From positions 1,054,001 through 1,118,000 of the forward strand of contig NZ_CP071057.1 in the NCBI RefSeq assembly GCF_017161425.1: 64,000 nt of DNA, written 5' to 3'. The position numbers were made by a program, and so were the translations under genes. Numbering within the stretch: the stretch's first letter is position 1; each line of letters opens with the position of its first letter. A model generated the notes under the pieces. It was given only the letters and a program-made list of their open reading frames with translations. It searched no databases and had not been told where the DNA came from. This DNA is from Marinicauda algicola. Lineage in GTDB: Bacteria > Pseudomonadota > Alphaproteobacteria > Caulobacterales > Maricaulaceae. This document shows positions 29,652-37,093 of the stretch, piece after piece.

Positions 29652-29690
29652 AAAAGAAAAACGCCGCCCACCGGAGACGATGGGCGGCGT
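29652..29690 (-). terminator. Rho-independent terminator of the TonB receptor gene
   Basis: On the minus strand a perfect 10-bp stem ACGCCGCCCA/TGGGCGGCGT with a 10-base loop is followed by TTTTCTTTT. It lies 18 bp after the receptor's stop codon and separates it from the MFS-acyl-CoA synthetase operon, so those genes need their own promoter. Confidence 0.9.
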
Positions 29691-29707
29691 CGTTCAGGTC
29701 ATGGCGC

Positions 29708-32020
29708 CTAGTAGCGGTAGGTGACGGTCGCCGTCACGGTGCGCGGGTCACCGTAGAAGGCGGTCAGCGTGCCTTCGAGGCCGAGCGTGGAGCTCGTCAC
29801 GAAGTCGTAGCCCGCCACCTTGTAGCGCTCGTCGGTCAGGTTGCGCCCATGCACGCCGAGCTGCCACTGTCCGGAGCCCGACTCCCACACCGCGCTGAGA
29901 TTCCAGAGCGTGTAGGCTTCCTGGTCGATCGGGCTCGCGAACTCGAACTGCTGCACGTCGCCCTTGTAGAAGAGCGAGTTGACGACGGACAGCTCGCCGC
30001 CGTGGAGCGGGGCGGAATAGGCGAGCTGCAGGCTGCCGGTGGTGTCCGGCGTGTTCTGCAGCGAGGCCTGGTCGGAGACATCGACGCCGAAGGCGTTGAT
30101 GAACTGCTTGTACTCGCCATCGAGCAGGCCGAGCGACCAGGAGAGCGTGAACTCGTCGCCGGCCACGAAGGCGTCCGAACCGAGAACGCCGAAGCCTTCC
30201 CATTCCAGACCCATGATCTCGACCTCACCGGCGTTGGTGGTGACACCGGTAAAGGTGTCGCTCACGCCGTCGCCGTCGGTGTCCACGCCGACCGAGCCCG
30301 GGATCTGGACGTCGGTATAGTCGGTGTAGAAGGCGGCAAGCGAGTGGCGCCAGTTGCCCCAGTCGGCCTTCCAGCCCGCCTCGTAGCTGTTCACTTCCTC
30401 GGGTTCGAACTTCATGAACTCGAAGACTTCATCCGCACTGACCGTGCCGTCACCGTCGAAGTCCGGCGCGGCGCTGGTCTGGCCGCGCGGGTCGAAGCTG
30501 CCGCCCTTGAAGCCCTGCGAGTAGGTGAAATAGACGTTCGAGCTGTCGGTTACGTCATAGGCGAGCGAGAAGCGCGGGGAGAAGTCGTCCCATTCCTCGC
30601 TGCCCTGGAAGTTCGAGGTCACCGCGATCGGGAAACCCGGGCCGCCGAAGAAGTCCGAGGCCCCGCCGAGCAGGAGCTGGCGGCGCACGATCGAGCTGCG
30701 CTCGTCGCTGGTGAAGCGCCCGCCGAGCGAGACGTTCAGCCGGTCCGTCACCTCGTAGGTGAAGTCGCCGAACACCGACCAGGTCTCGGTGCTGACATCG
30801 CCGAAGGTCTGGGCGTTGAGGCCGGGCAGGCCGATCAGCGCGCCGGTGGTGCCGAGGATCACGTCGAAGATGGTCGAGGAATTGGCGTCGAGATAGTAGA
30901 AGCCCATCACGCCGGACAGCCGGTCGCCCTCATAGAGCATCTGCAATTCCTGCGAGAACTGGTCGTTCTCGTAGATCGCCGGCACGTCGAGATCGGCCTC
31001 GGGAAGGCTGTCGAAGTCGATCGGCGTCGTGCTCTCGTCTTCGCGGTAGCCGGTCACGCTCTTGAAGGTGACGCGGTCGCTGAAATTCCACTCCGCGGTG
31101 ATCTGGCCGCCATAGGCCTCCACCTGCTGCTCGGGGAAATCCAGTCCGGCGCGGGTGTCGTACTCGTCGTCGAGCACCGGATAGGTGAAGGGCGGGAACC
31201 GGTCCGCGATCAGGCGATGGCCCTGGCGCGGGTTGGAGTTGTCGAGCGTGTAGTCGCCCGAGATGCGGACCTGGAAGTCCGGTGTGAGGTCGAACTCGGC
31301 CGAGGCGCGCGCCGCCCAGATGTCCTTGTTGTAGTTCTCGATGCCCTGATAGAGGTTCGTACCGAAACCCTCGCGGGAGAAGCGCGCCACCGCGCCGCCG
31401 ACGCGCACGGTGTCGGCAAGCGGCGCCGAGCCGTGCACGATCGTGTCGAACTGGTTGTACGAGCCGACATTGACGCGAGCCGTGAACTCCGGCTCGTCCG
31501 ACAGGGAGCGGGTCACGTACTTGACCGCGCCGCCGATCGTGTTGCGGCCGTAGAGCGTGCCCTGCGGACCGCGCAGCACTTCGACGCGCTCGACGTCATA
31601 GACCTCGAGCACCGCCGCCTGGGGACGGTTCATGTAGACATCGTCGATATAGACGCCCACGCCGCCCTCGAAGCCGGCGACCGGGTCCTGCTGGCCGACG
31701 CCGCGGATGAAGGCGGTCAGCGTGGAGTTCGTGCCGCGCGACACTTCCAGCGTGGTGTTCGGGGTAACGTTGCCGAGGAAGGTGATGTCCTGGGCGCCGA
31801 GATCGAGCAGCTGCTCGCCGGAGAAGGCCGTCACCGAGACCGGAACGTCGACCAGACGCTCCTCACGGCGCCGGGCCGTCACGGTGATGACGTCGCCGCG
31901 GCTTTCCTCGACCGCTTCGGGCTCGGCATCCTGGGCGAAGGCGGCCGGCGCGCCGACCGCGAAGAGCGACAGGCTCGTGGCGAGCGCGCTCGCGCCGAGT
32001 ATCGTGGACTTGAACGACAT
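29708..32020 (-). CDS. TonB-dependent outer-membrane receptor with EF-hand-like loops
   Basis: A 770-residue receptor. A signal peptide ends around AAFAQDAEP; the TonB-box region and plug follow (VITVTARRREERLVDVPVSV, VRGVGQQDP-like FIRGVGQQDP, VERVEVLRGPQGTLYGRN), then a 22-strand-type barrel ending VTATVTYRY with terminal aromatics. It belongs to the family used by sphingomonads and Hyphomonadaceae for hydrophobic or glycan substrates rather than a recognisable siderophore receptor. Residues 520-531 (DFDGDGTVSADE) fit an EF-hand loop exactly and residues 580-588 (DTDGDGVSD) a dockerin-like Ca2+ loop, both in extracellular-loop positions of the barrel. The start is chosen at the signal peptide, with GGGAGGGACC upstream. 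Confidence 0.92.
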   Translation of the reverse strand: MSFKSTILGASALATSLSLFAVGAPAAFAQDAEPEAVEESRGDVITVTARRREERLVDVPVSVTAFSGEQLLDLGAQDITFLGNVTPNTTLEVSRGTNSTLTAFIRGVGQQDPVAGFEGGVGVYIDDVYMNRPQAAVLEVYDVERVEVLRGPQGTLYGRNTIGGAVKYVTRSLSDEPEFTARVNVGSYNQFDTIVHGSAPLADTVRVGGAVARFSREGFGTNLYQGIENYNKDIWAARASAEFDLTPDFQVRISGDYTLDNSNPRQGHRLIADRFPPFTYPVLDDEYDTRAGLDFPEQQVEAYGGQITAEWNFSDRVTFKSVTGYREDESTTPIDFDSLPEADLDVPAIYENDQFSQELQMLYEGDRLSGVMGFYYLDANSSTIFDVILGTTGALIGLPGLNAQTFGDVSTETWSVFGDFTYEVTDRLNVSLGGRFTSDERSSIVRRQLLLGGASDFFGGPGFPIAVTSNFQGSEEWDDFSPRFSLAYDVTDSSNVYFTYSQGFKGGSFDPRGQTSAAPDFDGDGTVSADEVFEFMKFEPEEVNSYEAGWKADWGNWRHSLAAFYTDYTDVQIPGSVGVDTDGDGVSDTFTGVTTNAGEVEIMGLEWEGFGVLGSDAFVAGDEFTLSWSLGLLDGEYKQFINAFGVDVSDQASLQNTPDTTGSLQLAYSAPLHGGELSVVNSLFYKGDVQQFEFASPIDQEAYTLWNLSAVWESGSGQWQLGVHGRNLTDERYKVAGYDFVTSSTLGLEGTLTAFYGDPRTVTATVTYRY

Positions 32021-32074
32021 GGTAGGTCCCTCCCGTGGAATCGTTCCTCGCCCCGGCTCGGGGGCGTTCGCCGC

Positions 32075-32103
32075 GATACTTTCAACGTTGAATGAATTGT
32101 CAA
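32075..32103 (-). promoter_or_regulatory. Promoter of the TonB receptor gene with palindromic operator
   Basis: On the minus strand: consensus -35 TTGACA (32098-32103), 17-bp spacer, -10-like AGTATC (32075-32080). The spacer holds the perfect 12-bp palindrome TTCAACGTTGAA (32081-32092) directly against the -10. The divergent gene encodes a TetR-type regulator, the natural candidate for binding here. Confidence 0.72.
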
Positions 32104-32207
32104 GAAAAATTAGACTTCGCTTCACGGATCGGAAAGGAGTGCAGCAGATCGGACACACCGATGCCGGCCCCGCAGGCGGCCGGGCTGCCAATCGAGGACA
32201 CGGACAG

Positions 32208-32867
32208 ATGCCGGACGGACGCATGAATCGGCGCGGCGAGGCGACCCGCCAGAGACTGCTCGACGCGGCAGAGAAGCTGTTCGCGGCCAAGGGCTTCCAT
32301 GGCGTCACGGTACGCGCCATCGCCAAGGATGCGGACGCCGATCCGGCCCTCGTGGCCTATTATTTCGGAGGCAAGCGCGAGCTGTTCGACGCGGTGCTGA
32401 TGCGCCGCGCCGACATCCTCAACCAGATTCGCGTCGCCGAGCTCGATGCCTGCGAGGCCGATGCCGGGCCGGGCGGACCGAGCGTGGAAAAGATCATCAA
32501 GGCCTTCACCCATCCCATGCTGGAGCGTTCGGCGAACGGCGGGCCGGGCTGGAAGAACTATTTCGCGCTGGTGGCCCAGATCACCAACTCGCCCGAATGG
32601 GGCGGCGCGGTGATGACGAAGTATTTCGACCCGATCGCGACGCGCTTCCTCAACGCGATCAAGAAGACGAAGCCGGACTGGAGGGACGAGGACATCTACT
32701 GGAGCTATCATTTCCTGTCTGGTGCGCTGGTGCTGACCTTCGCGGAGACCGGGCGCATCGACAATCTGTCCGGGGGCTTGTGCCGGTCGAGCGACATCGC
32801 CAGCGTGCACGAGCGCCTGCCGAAATTCATCGCCGCCGGCTTCGAGCGCCTGCAGCGAGCCGACTGA
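32208..32867 (+). CDS. TetR-family transcriptional regulator
   Basis: A 219-residue repressor-type protein. The N-terminal HTH (residues 8-55) reads TRQRLLDAAEKLFAAKGFHG, VTVRAIAKDADADPALVAYY, FGGKRELFDAVL; the C-terminal ligand domain follows with a WKNYFALVAQI segment found in CecR-like TetR proteins. It is divergent from the TonB receptor and only 13 bp upstream of two hydrolase genes, so it probably controls both sides in response to the substrate or its product. Another in-frame ATG five codons downstream is possible as the start. Confidence 0.9.
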   Translation: MPDGRMNRRGEATRQRLLDAAEKLFAAKGFHGVTVRAIAKDADADPALVAYYFGGKRELFDAVLMRRADILNQIRVAELDACEADAGPGGPSVEKIIKAFTHPMLERSANGGPGWKNYFALVAQITNSPEWGGAVMTKYFDPIATRFLNAIKKTKPDWRDEDIYWSYHFLSGALVLTFAETGRIDNLSGGLCRSSDIASVHERLPKFIAAGFERLQRAD

Positions 32868-32880
32868 GCGAAGGGACGTC

Positions 32881-33747
32881 ATGACCGGATATTCCGAACA
32901 CTATTTCACCGCCCCCGACGGGGTGCGCACCTATTATCGCCGCTATGGCGCGCAAGGGGCCGGCACGAAGCTGCCCGTGCTGTGCATGCACGGCCTGACA
33001 CGAAACTCGAAGGATTTCGAGGAGGTCGCCCCGATGATCGCGGCCCTCGGGCGCGACGTCGTCGCGATCGACGTGCGCGGGCGGGGCAGCTCGGACCGCG
33101 ACCCGAACCCGGAGAACTATCATCCCGGCAAATACGTCGAGGACGTGATCGGCCTGCTCGGCCAACTCGGCTGGACGCGCCTCGTCGCGGTCGGCACCTC
33201 GATGGGCGGGCTGATGAGCATGATCCTCGCGGCCCAGAAGCCGGATCTCCTGGAAGGCGTGGTGCTCAACGATATCGGACCCGAGCTCGACCCGAAGGGG
33301 TTCGGCCGCATCCAGACCTATGTCGGCGGGACCGCCGTCTTCGACAGCTGGCAGGAGGCCGCCGAGGCGATCCGCGAGATCAACCAGGTCGCCTTCCCGA
33401 AGGAAACCGGAGACGCCTTCTGGCTCACTTTCGCGCGCCGCGTCTGCCGCCAGCGCGAGGACGGAAGGATCGTGCTCGACTACGATCCCGCGATCGCCAC
33501 GGCGGTCAAGCAGGGCAATGCCGCCCCGCCCGACCTCTGGCCCTTCTTCGATGCCCTCGCCCCGGCGCGCCTCCTGCTCATCCGCGGCGCGATCACCGAT
33601 CTTCTCTCCGAGGAGACCGTGAAGAAGATGGAGGAGCGCCATCCCGGCATGCGCACGGTCAATGTGCCCGATGTCGGCCACGCGCCGCTGCTCACCGAGG
33701 CCGAGGCCCAGCGCGCCATCACCGAATTCCTGCACGAGTGCGAATGA
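32881..33747 (+). CDS. Alpha/beta hydrolase
   Basis: A 288-residue hydrolase of the esterase/haloalkane-dehalogenase-like fold. It has the oxyanion-hole strand LCMHGLTRNSKDFEEV, the strand VVAIDVRGRGSSDR, the nucleophile elbow VGTSMGGLMSM with Ser, and the catalytic His in VPDVGHAPLLTEAEA. No signal peptide is seen, so it is cytoplasmic. It is transcribed with the TetR gene; its stop overlaps the next hydrolase start (ATGA). Confidence 0.87.
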   Translation: MTGYSEHYFTAPDGVRTYYRRYGAQGAGTKLPVLCMHGLTRNSKDFEEVAPMIAALGRDVVAIDVRGRGSSDRDPNPENYHPGKYVEDVIGLLGQLGWTRLVAVGTSMGGLMSMILAAQKPDLLEGVVLNDIGPELDPKGFGRIQTYVGGTAVFDSWQEAAEAIREINQVAFPKETGDAFWLTFARRVCRQREDGRIVLDYDPAIATAVKQGNAAPPDLWPFFDALAPARLLLIRGAITDLLSEETVKKMEERHPGMRTVNVPDVGHAPLLTEAEAQRAITEFLHECE

Positions 33748-34676
33748 TGTGGCTGCGTGTCCTCGGCGTCGTCATCCTGCTCGCGGTCATCGCGATCGCG
33801 TGGATCGCCTTCCTCTCCCGTCCGGTCGACACCGGCGAGATCCGCGACGAATACCTGCTGGGGAGCGACCGCTATGTCGAAGCGGCCGGCATCGCCTGGC
33901 GGGTGCGCGAGACGGGGCCTGAGGACGGTCCCGCCCTCGTCCTCGTCCACGGCTTCTCCCACAGCCTGGAGGCCTTCGATCCCTGGGCCGAGCGGCTCGA
34001 CGAAGCATACCGGGTGATCCGCTTCGACCTGCCGGGCCATGGCCTCTCGGGTCGGCCGCAGGACGCGGACTATTCCAATGCGGCGACGGTGGAACAGGTC
34101 GGCGCGCTCCTCGACGAGATCGCGCCGGAGCGCTTCGCGCTGGGCGGCAATTCGCTGGGCGGCCTCCTTGCCTGGCGCTATGCGGCGCAGAATCCGGACC
34201 GGGTGGCCGCGCTCGTCCTGGTCAGCCCCGGCGGCTATTCGATCAACGGCGTGACCGAGGAGCCGGTGGAGGTCCCGCCGGGCGTCGCCTTCTACCTCAG
34301 GAGCGCAGCCGAGCCGATGGTACGCGCCGCCCTCTCCGCGCTCTACGCCGACCCCTCCAAGCTCACCGGGCAGGAGGTCGAACGGGTGACCGCCTACATG
34401 CAGCGCGAGGGCAATGGCGAGGCCATGGTCGCGCGGCTCGAGCAGTTCACGCTTCCCGATCCCGAACCGGTCCTCTCCGGCATCGAGACGCCCACGCTCA
34501 TCCTGTGGGGCGAGCAGGACGCCATGATCCCGGCCGAACACGGCGCGCGCTTCGCGGCCGTCATGGCGAACGCCCGCCTCGTCACCTACGAGGATGCCGG
34601 CCATGTCGCGATGCAGGAACTGCCCGACGCGACGGCCGCCGAGGTGGAGGCCTTCCTGGAGGAGGTCTGGCGCTAG
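33744..34676 (+). CDS. Membrane-anchored alpha/beta hydrolase
   Basis: A 310-residue hydrolase with an N-terminal hydrophobic helix (residues 4-24, VLGVVILLAVIAIAWIAFL) acting as an uncleaved anchor or signal peptide. The core shows LVHGFSHSLEAFDPW, FDLPGHGLSGRP, elbow LGGNSLGGLLAWRYA, acid in LWGEQDAMIPAEHG and His in YEDAGHVAMQELP. Translational overlap with the upstream hydrolase suggests that the two act on the same substrate on different sides of the membrane. The stop overlaps the stop of the convergent rhodanese gene. Confidence 0.87.
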   Translation: MMWLRVLGVVILLAVIAIAWIAFLSRPVDTGEIRDEYLLGSDRYVEAAGIAWRVRETGPEDGPALVLVHGFSHSLEAFDPWAERLDEAYRVIRFDLPGHGLSGRPQDADYSNAATVEQVGALLDEIAPERFALGGNSLGGLLAWRYAAQNPDRVAALVLVSPGGYSINGVTEEPVEVPPGVAFYLRSAAEPMVRAALSALYADPSKLTGQEVERVTAYMQREGNGEAMVARLEQFTLPDPEPVLSGIETPTLILWGEQDAMIPAEHGARFAAVMANARLVTYEDAGHVAMQELPDATAAEVEAFLEEVWR

Positions 34677-35035
34677 TTCCGGACCCGCACCATCTGGCCC
34701 GTGGAGGGCTGGATGGCGAGCGTCTCGAAGCCGGCATCCTTCCAGGCCGACAGCCCGCCGGCGAGATGGGCATCGACCCTCACGCCCGCCTGCGCGGCCA
34801 GCTGGGCGGCCCGCTCCGAGCGCTTGCCGGCAGCGCAGTGCAGCACGATCCGCTTGTCCCCGCCGGTCGGCAGGGCCTCCGGCTCGAAGGTGGACAGCGG
34901 CATCAGCAGCGCGCCCGCGATCCGCTCGGCGGCATACTCGTGCGGCTCGCGCACGTCGATGAGGACGATGCGTCCGGCGTCGAGCGCCTCGGCGACTTCT
35001 TCAGCGCTCAGGTCTTCCAGCTCGGTGTCGCTCAT
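34673..35035 (-). CDS. Single-domain rhodanese-like sulfurtransferase
   Basis: A 120-residue rhodanese domain: LIDVREPHEYAAERIAGALL, the active-site loop HCAAGKRSERAA with persulfide-forming Cys, and LAGGLSAWKDAGF. Such proteins move sulfane sulfur or detoxify thiols. It lies 20 bp downstream of the Mrp gene on the same strand, and the pairing suggests a sulfur or iron-sulfur role. Confidence 0.92.
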   Translation of the reverse strand: MSDTELEDLSAEEVAEALDAGRIVLIDVREPHEYAAERIAGALLMPLSTFEPEALPTGGDKRIVLHCAAGKRSERAAQLAAQAGVRVDAHLAGGLSAWKDAGFETLAIQPSTGQMVRVRN

Positions 35036-35055
35036 CGGGTCTCTCCAAGGATCGG

Positions 35056-36132
35056 CTAGTCTTCGAAAACGATTTCCGGCGCCGGACGTTGCGCGTCCTG
35101 CGCCGCGTGCAGCATGGCGTCGGCCGCGCGCTCGAACGCCTGGGCGACCGGCCCGCCCTTCAGCACGATCAGCTCGCCCCGGTCGGACGCCTCGCGCAGC
35201 GCCGGATGCAGCGGGATCTCCCCGAGGAAGGGGATGCCCAGATGCTCGGCCTCGGCGCGCGCCCCGCCGCGCCCGAAGATCTCCGAGCCCTCCCCGCAAT
35301 GGGGACAGATGAAATAGCTCATGTTCTCCACCATCCCCAGCACGGGAATGCGGGTGCGCTCGAACAGGGCCATGGCCTTCTTGGCGTCGTCCAGGGCGAG
35401 GTTCTGCGGGGTCGAGACCACGACCGCGCCGGTGATCGGCGTGCCCTGGGCGAGGGCGAGCTGGACGTCGCCGGTGCCCGGGGGCATGTCGACGATGAGC
35501 ACGTCGAGCCCGCCCCAGTTCACGTCGTCCATGAACTGGCGCACCGCGCCGGTGACCATCGGCCCGCGCCAGACGACCGGATCGCGCTCGCCGACCAGGA
35601 AGCCCATGGAGACCACCTTCACCCCGTGCGCTTCGACCGGCTCGATCCCGGCATCGGACTTCTTCAGCCCCGGCACCTTGGTCAGCCCGAACAGGCGCGG
35701 CGCGGAGGGGCCGTAGATGTCTGCGTCCATGAGCCCGGTGGCCAGCCCCGCCTTGGCGCACGCGGCGGCGAGATTGGCGGCCACGGTGGACTTGCCGACC
35801 CCGCCCTTGCCCGAGCCGACCGCGATGATCAGCCTAGCCGGCGGCGCCTTGGCCGCGCGCTGACGCCCTGGCGCGTCGGGGCGCGGCTTCTGCCCGCCGC
35901 GCGGCGCCTCGAAGATCACGCGCACGCGCTCGATGTCGGCGCGCGCGCTGAGCGCCGCCTCGACATCGCGCTTCAGGGCGGCGGGATCGTCCTGCGGCCC
36001 GCCGGGCGCGAGGATGACGGTGGCCACCGCGTCGCGCGCGTCGAGGCCCATGAGACGCCCGCTTTCGGGCAGCGGCTTGCCCGACTGGGGATCGGTGACG
36101 GCGGCGAGGGTTTGTGTCAGGTCACTGCTCAT
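35056..36132 (-). CDS. apbC: Mrp/ApbC-type iron-sulfur carrier P-loop ATPase
   Basis: A 358-residue MinD-superfamily ATPase. An N-terminal MIP18-like (DUF59) domain, residues 1-80, is followed by a proline-rich linker and the ATPase domain with deviant Walker A VGSGKGGVGKSTVAANLA, LMDADIYGPSAPRL and VDMPPGTGDVQLAL. The CPHC pair in YFICPHCGEGSEIFG is the Fe-S bridging motif. The family loads [4Fe-4S] clusters onto apoproteins. The start ATG is inferred from the family length. Confidence 0.94.
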   Translation of the reverse strand: MSSDLTQTLAAVTDPQSGKPLPESGRLMGLDARDAVATVILAPGGPQDDPAALKRDVEAALSARADIERVRVIFEAPRGGQKPRPDAPGRQRAAKAPPARLIIAVGSGKGGVGKSTVAANLAAACAKAGLATGLMDADIYGPSAPRLFGLTKVPGLKKSDAGIEPVEAHGVKVVSMGFLVGERDPVVWRGPMVTGAVRQFMDDVNWGGLDVLIVDMPPGTGDVQLALAQGTPITGAVVVSTPQNLALDDAKKAMALFERTRIPVLGMVENMSYFICPHCGEGSEIFGRGGARAEAEHLGIPFLGEIPLHPALREASDRGELIVLKGGPVAQAFERAADAMLHAAQDAQRPAPEIVFED

Positions 36133-36220
36133 GCCCCCGTGTCTAGCGCGTCCGCGCCGCGCACAGAAGCCTTGCGCCCGCCCGCGGCGCCTCCATCTCA
36201 CACAAAACGGCAGTGCGTAC

Positions 36221-36249
36221 TTGATCGGCTTCGCGAAAGGCGGCTAAAC
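36221..36249 (+). promoter_or_regulatory. Predicted promoter of tRNA-Ser
   Basis: TTGATC and CTAAAC are separated by exactly 17 bp and end eight bases before the mature tRNA 5' end, an arrangement typical of a short-leader tRNA promoter. Confidence 0.55.
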
Positions 36250-36257
36250 CCGCCGGT

Positions 36258-36350
36258 GGAGAGGTGGCCGAGTGGTCGAAGGCGCTCGCCTGCTAAGCGA
36301 GTATACGGGGTAAACCCGTATCGGGGGTTCGAATCCCCTCCTCTCCGCCA
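36258..36350 (+). tRNA. tRNA-Ser (anticodon GCT)
   Basis: A 93-nt class II tRNA. The acceptor stem GGAGAGG pairs with CCTCTCC; the discriminator G and an encoded CCA follow. The anticodon stem CTCGC/GCGAG carries the loop CTGCTAA with GCT at 36292-36294, reading AGC/AGU. A long variable arm (TATACGGGGTAAACCCGTAT) and the T-loop TTCGAATC confirm Ser. The accessory island begins right after it, so this gene may be the integration target, although I could not find a duplicate of its 3' end at the other side. Confidence 0.97.
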
Positions 36351-36396
36351 TTATCCTGTCGCGAACTCTGAGCGACGCGTCTTGAGCGCCGGATTT

Positions 36397-36687
36397 CTAC
36401 CAAGTTTCAAAGAGGTTTGCTGGAGCCGTCCGAACCTCGGAGACTGGCGCAGCGCCGAATTTCGGTCTCTGAACGGCTTTCGTCTCTAACCGAGCGAACC
36501 TCGTCCGACCCGGTTCGGCTTCGCTAAAGCCAACGTTTTCAGCCAGTTCCGTCCATCGCATCGGCTCACCTTCTGCGGCCGTTCTTCCGGCTGGCATCGT
36601 CACCCAGAGAACGCGGGGTAGGCGTTCCATGGCGAGTATGGGGGCAATAGCCCGCATCGCATCGTAGCTGGCGAGATGTGATGCCAT
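36397..36687 (-). CDS. Hypothetical protein in the recombinase module
   Basis: A possible 96-residue protein with no family I recognise. It begins 4 bp after the stop of the small HTH gene on the same strand, which supports co-transcription, but there is no convincing ribosome binding site. It contains a moderately hydrophobic start (ILAMERLPRVLWVTMPAG) and a polar tail. It may be the degraded tail of the module. Confidence 0.35.
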   Translation of the reverse strand: MASHLASYDAMRAIAPILAMERLPRVLWVTMPAGRTAAEGEPMRWTELAENVGFSEAEPGRTRFARLETKAVQRPKFGAAPVSEVRTAPANLFETW

Positions 36688-36691
36688 CTAT

Positions 36692-37093
36692 TCAGCGGGC
36701 TTGTATGTTTCCCTCAAACACTATCCCCATCTGCTCCGCCCACGGCCGGTCGGCAACTGTGACGAGGTCGTTCAGCGAAAGCGCCGGTGGCACGCGCCTG
36801 ATGACGAGGTGTTCGAGCACCTCCGGCGACAGATAGGCGAGCCGCATCATTCGGCTGACGAACCGGTCGGAGACCTTCTCGGCTGCGGCGATATCCTGAA
36901 TGGTGGAAGCGGCACCGGATTCCAGCTGCCGCCGCCAGTTCCAGGCGCGGGCGATGGCACGCAGCACATGAGGGTCTTGAGACTGGCCGTCCCGGTCCAT
37001 CACCTCGTCGGGCGGCAGGATCTTCGGCCGCCCATTGCGTTTGCGGATCGTCAGGGGAATGATGACGCGGATGGTGTTCGTCGAGTCGGTCAT
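36692..37093 (-). CDS. Small HTH protein accompanying the serine recombinase
   Basis: A 133-residue protein. After a basic start (IPLTIRKRNGRPKI) it has a predicted helix-turn-helix, TIQDIAAAEKVSDRFVSRMM followed by RLAYLSPEVLEHLV, similar to the ParB/KorB-like HTH. Proteins like this follow large serine recombinases and DUF2924 in alphaproteobacterial mobile elements and may assist or regulate recombination. Its ATG overlaps the recombinase stop (ATGA). Confidence 0.7.
   Translation of the reverse strand: MTDSTNTIRVIIPLTIRKRNGRPKILPPDEVMDRDGQSQDPHVLRAIARAWNWRRQLESGAASTIQDIAAAEKVSDRFVSRMMRLAYLSPEVLEHLVIRRVPPALSLNDLVTVADRPWAEQMGIVFEGNIQAR

Noticed and set aside
29549-32095. 848-codon plus-strand frame antisense to the TonB receptor
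   Set aside because: The receptor has a signal peptide, plug motifs, terminal aromatics, promoter and terminator on the minus strand.
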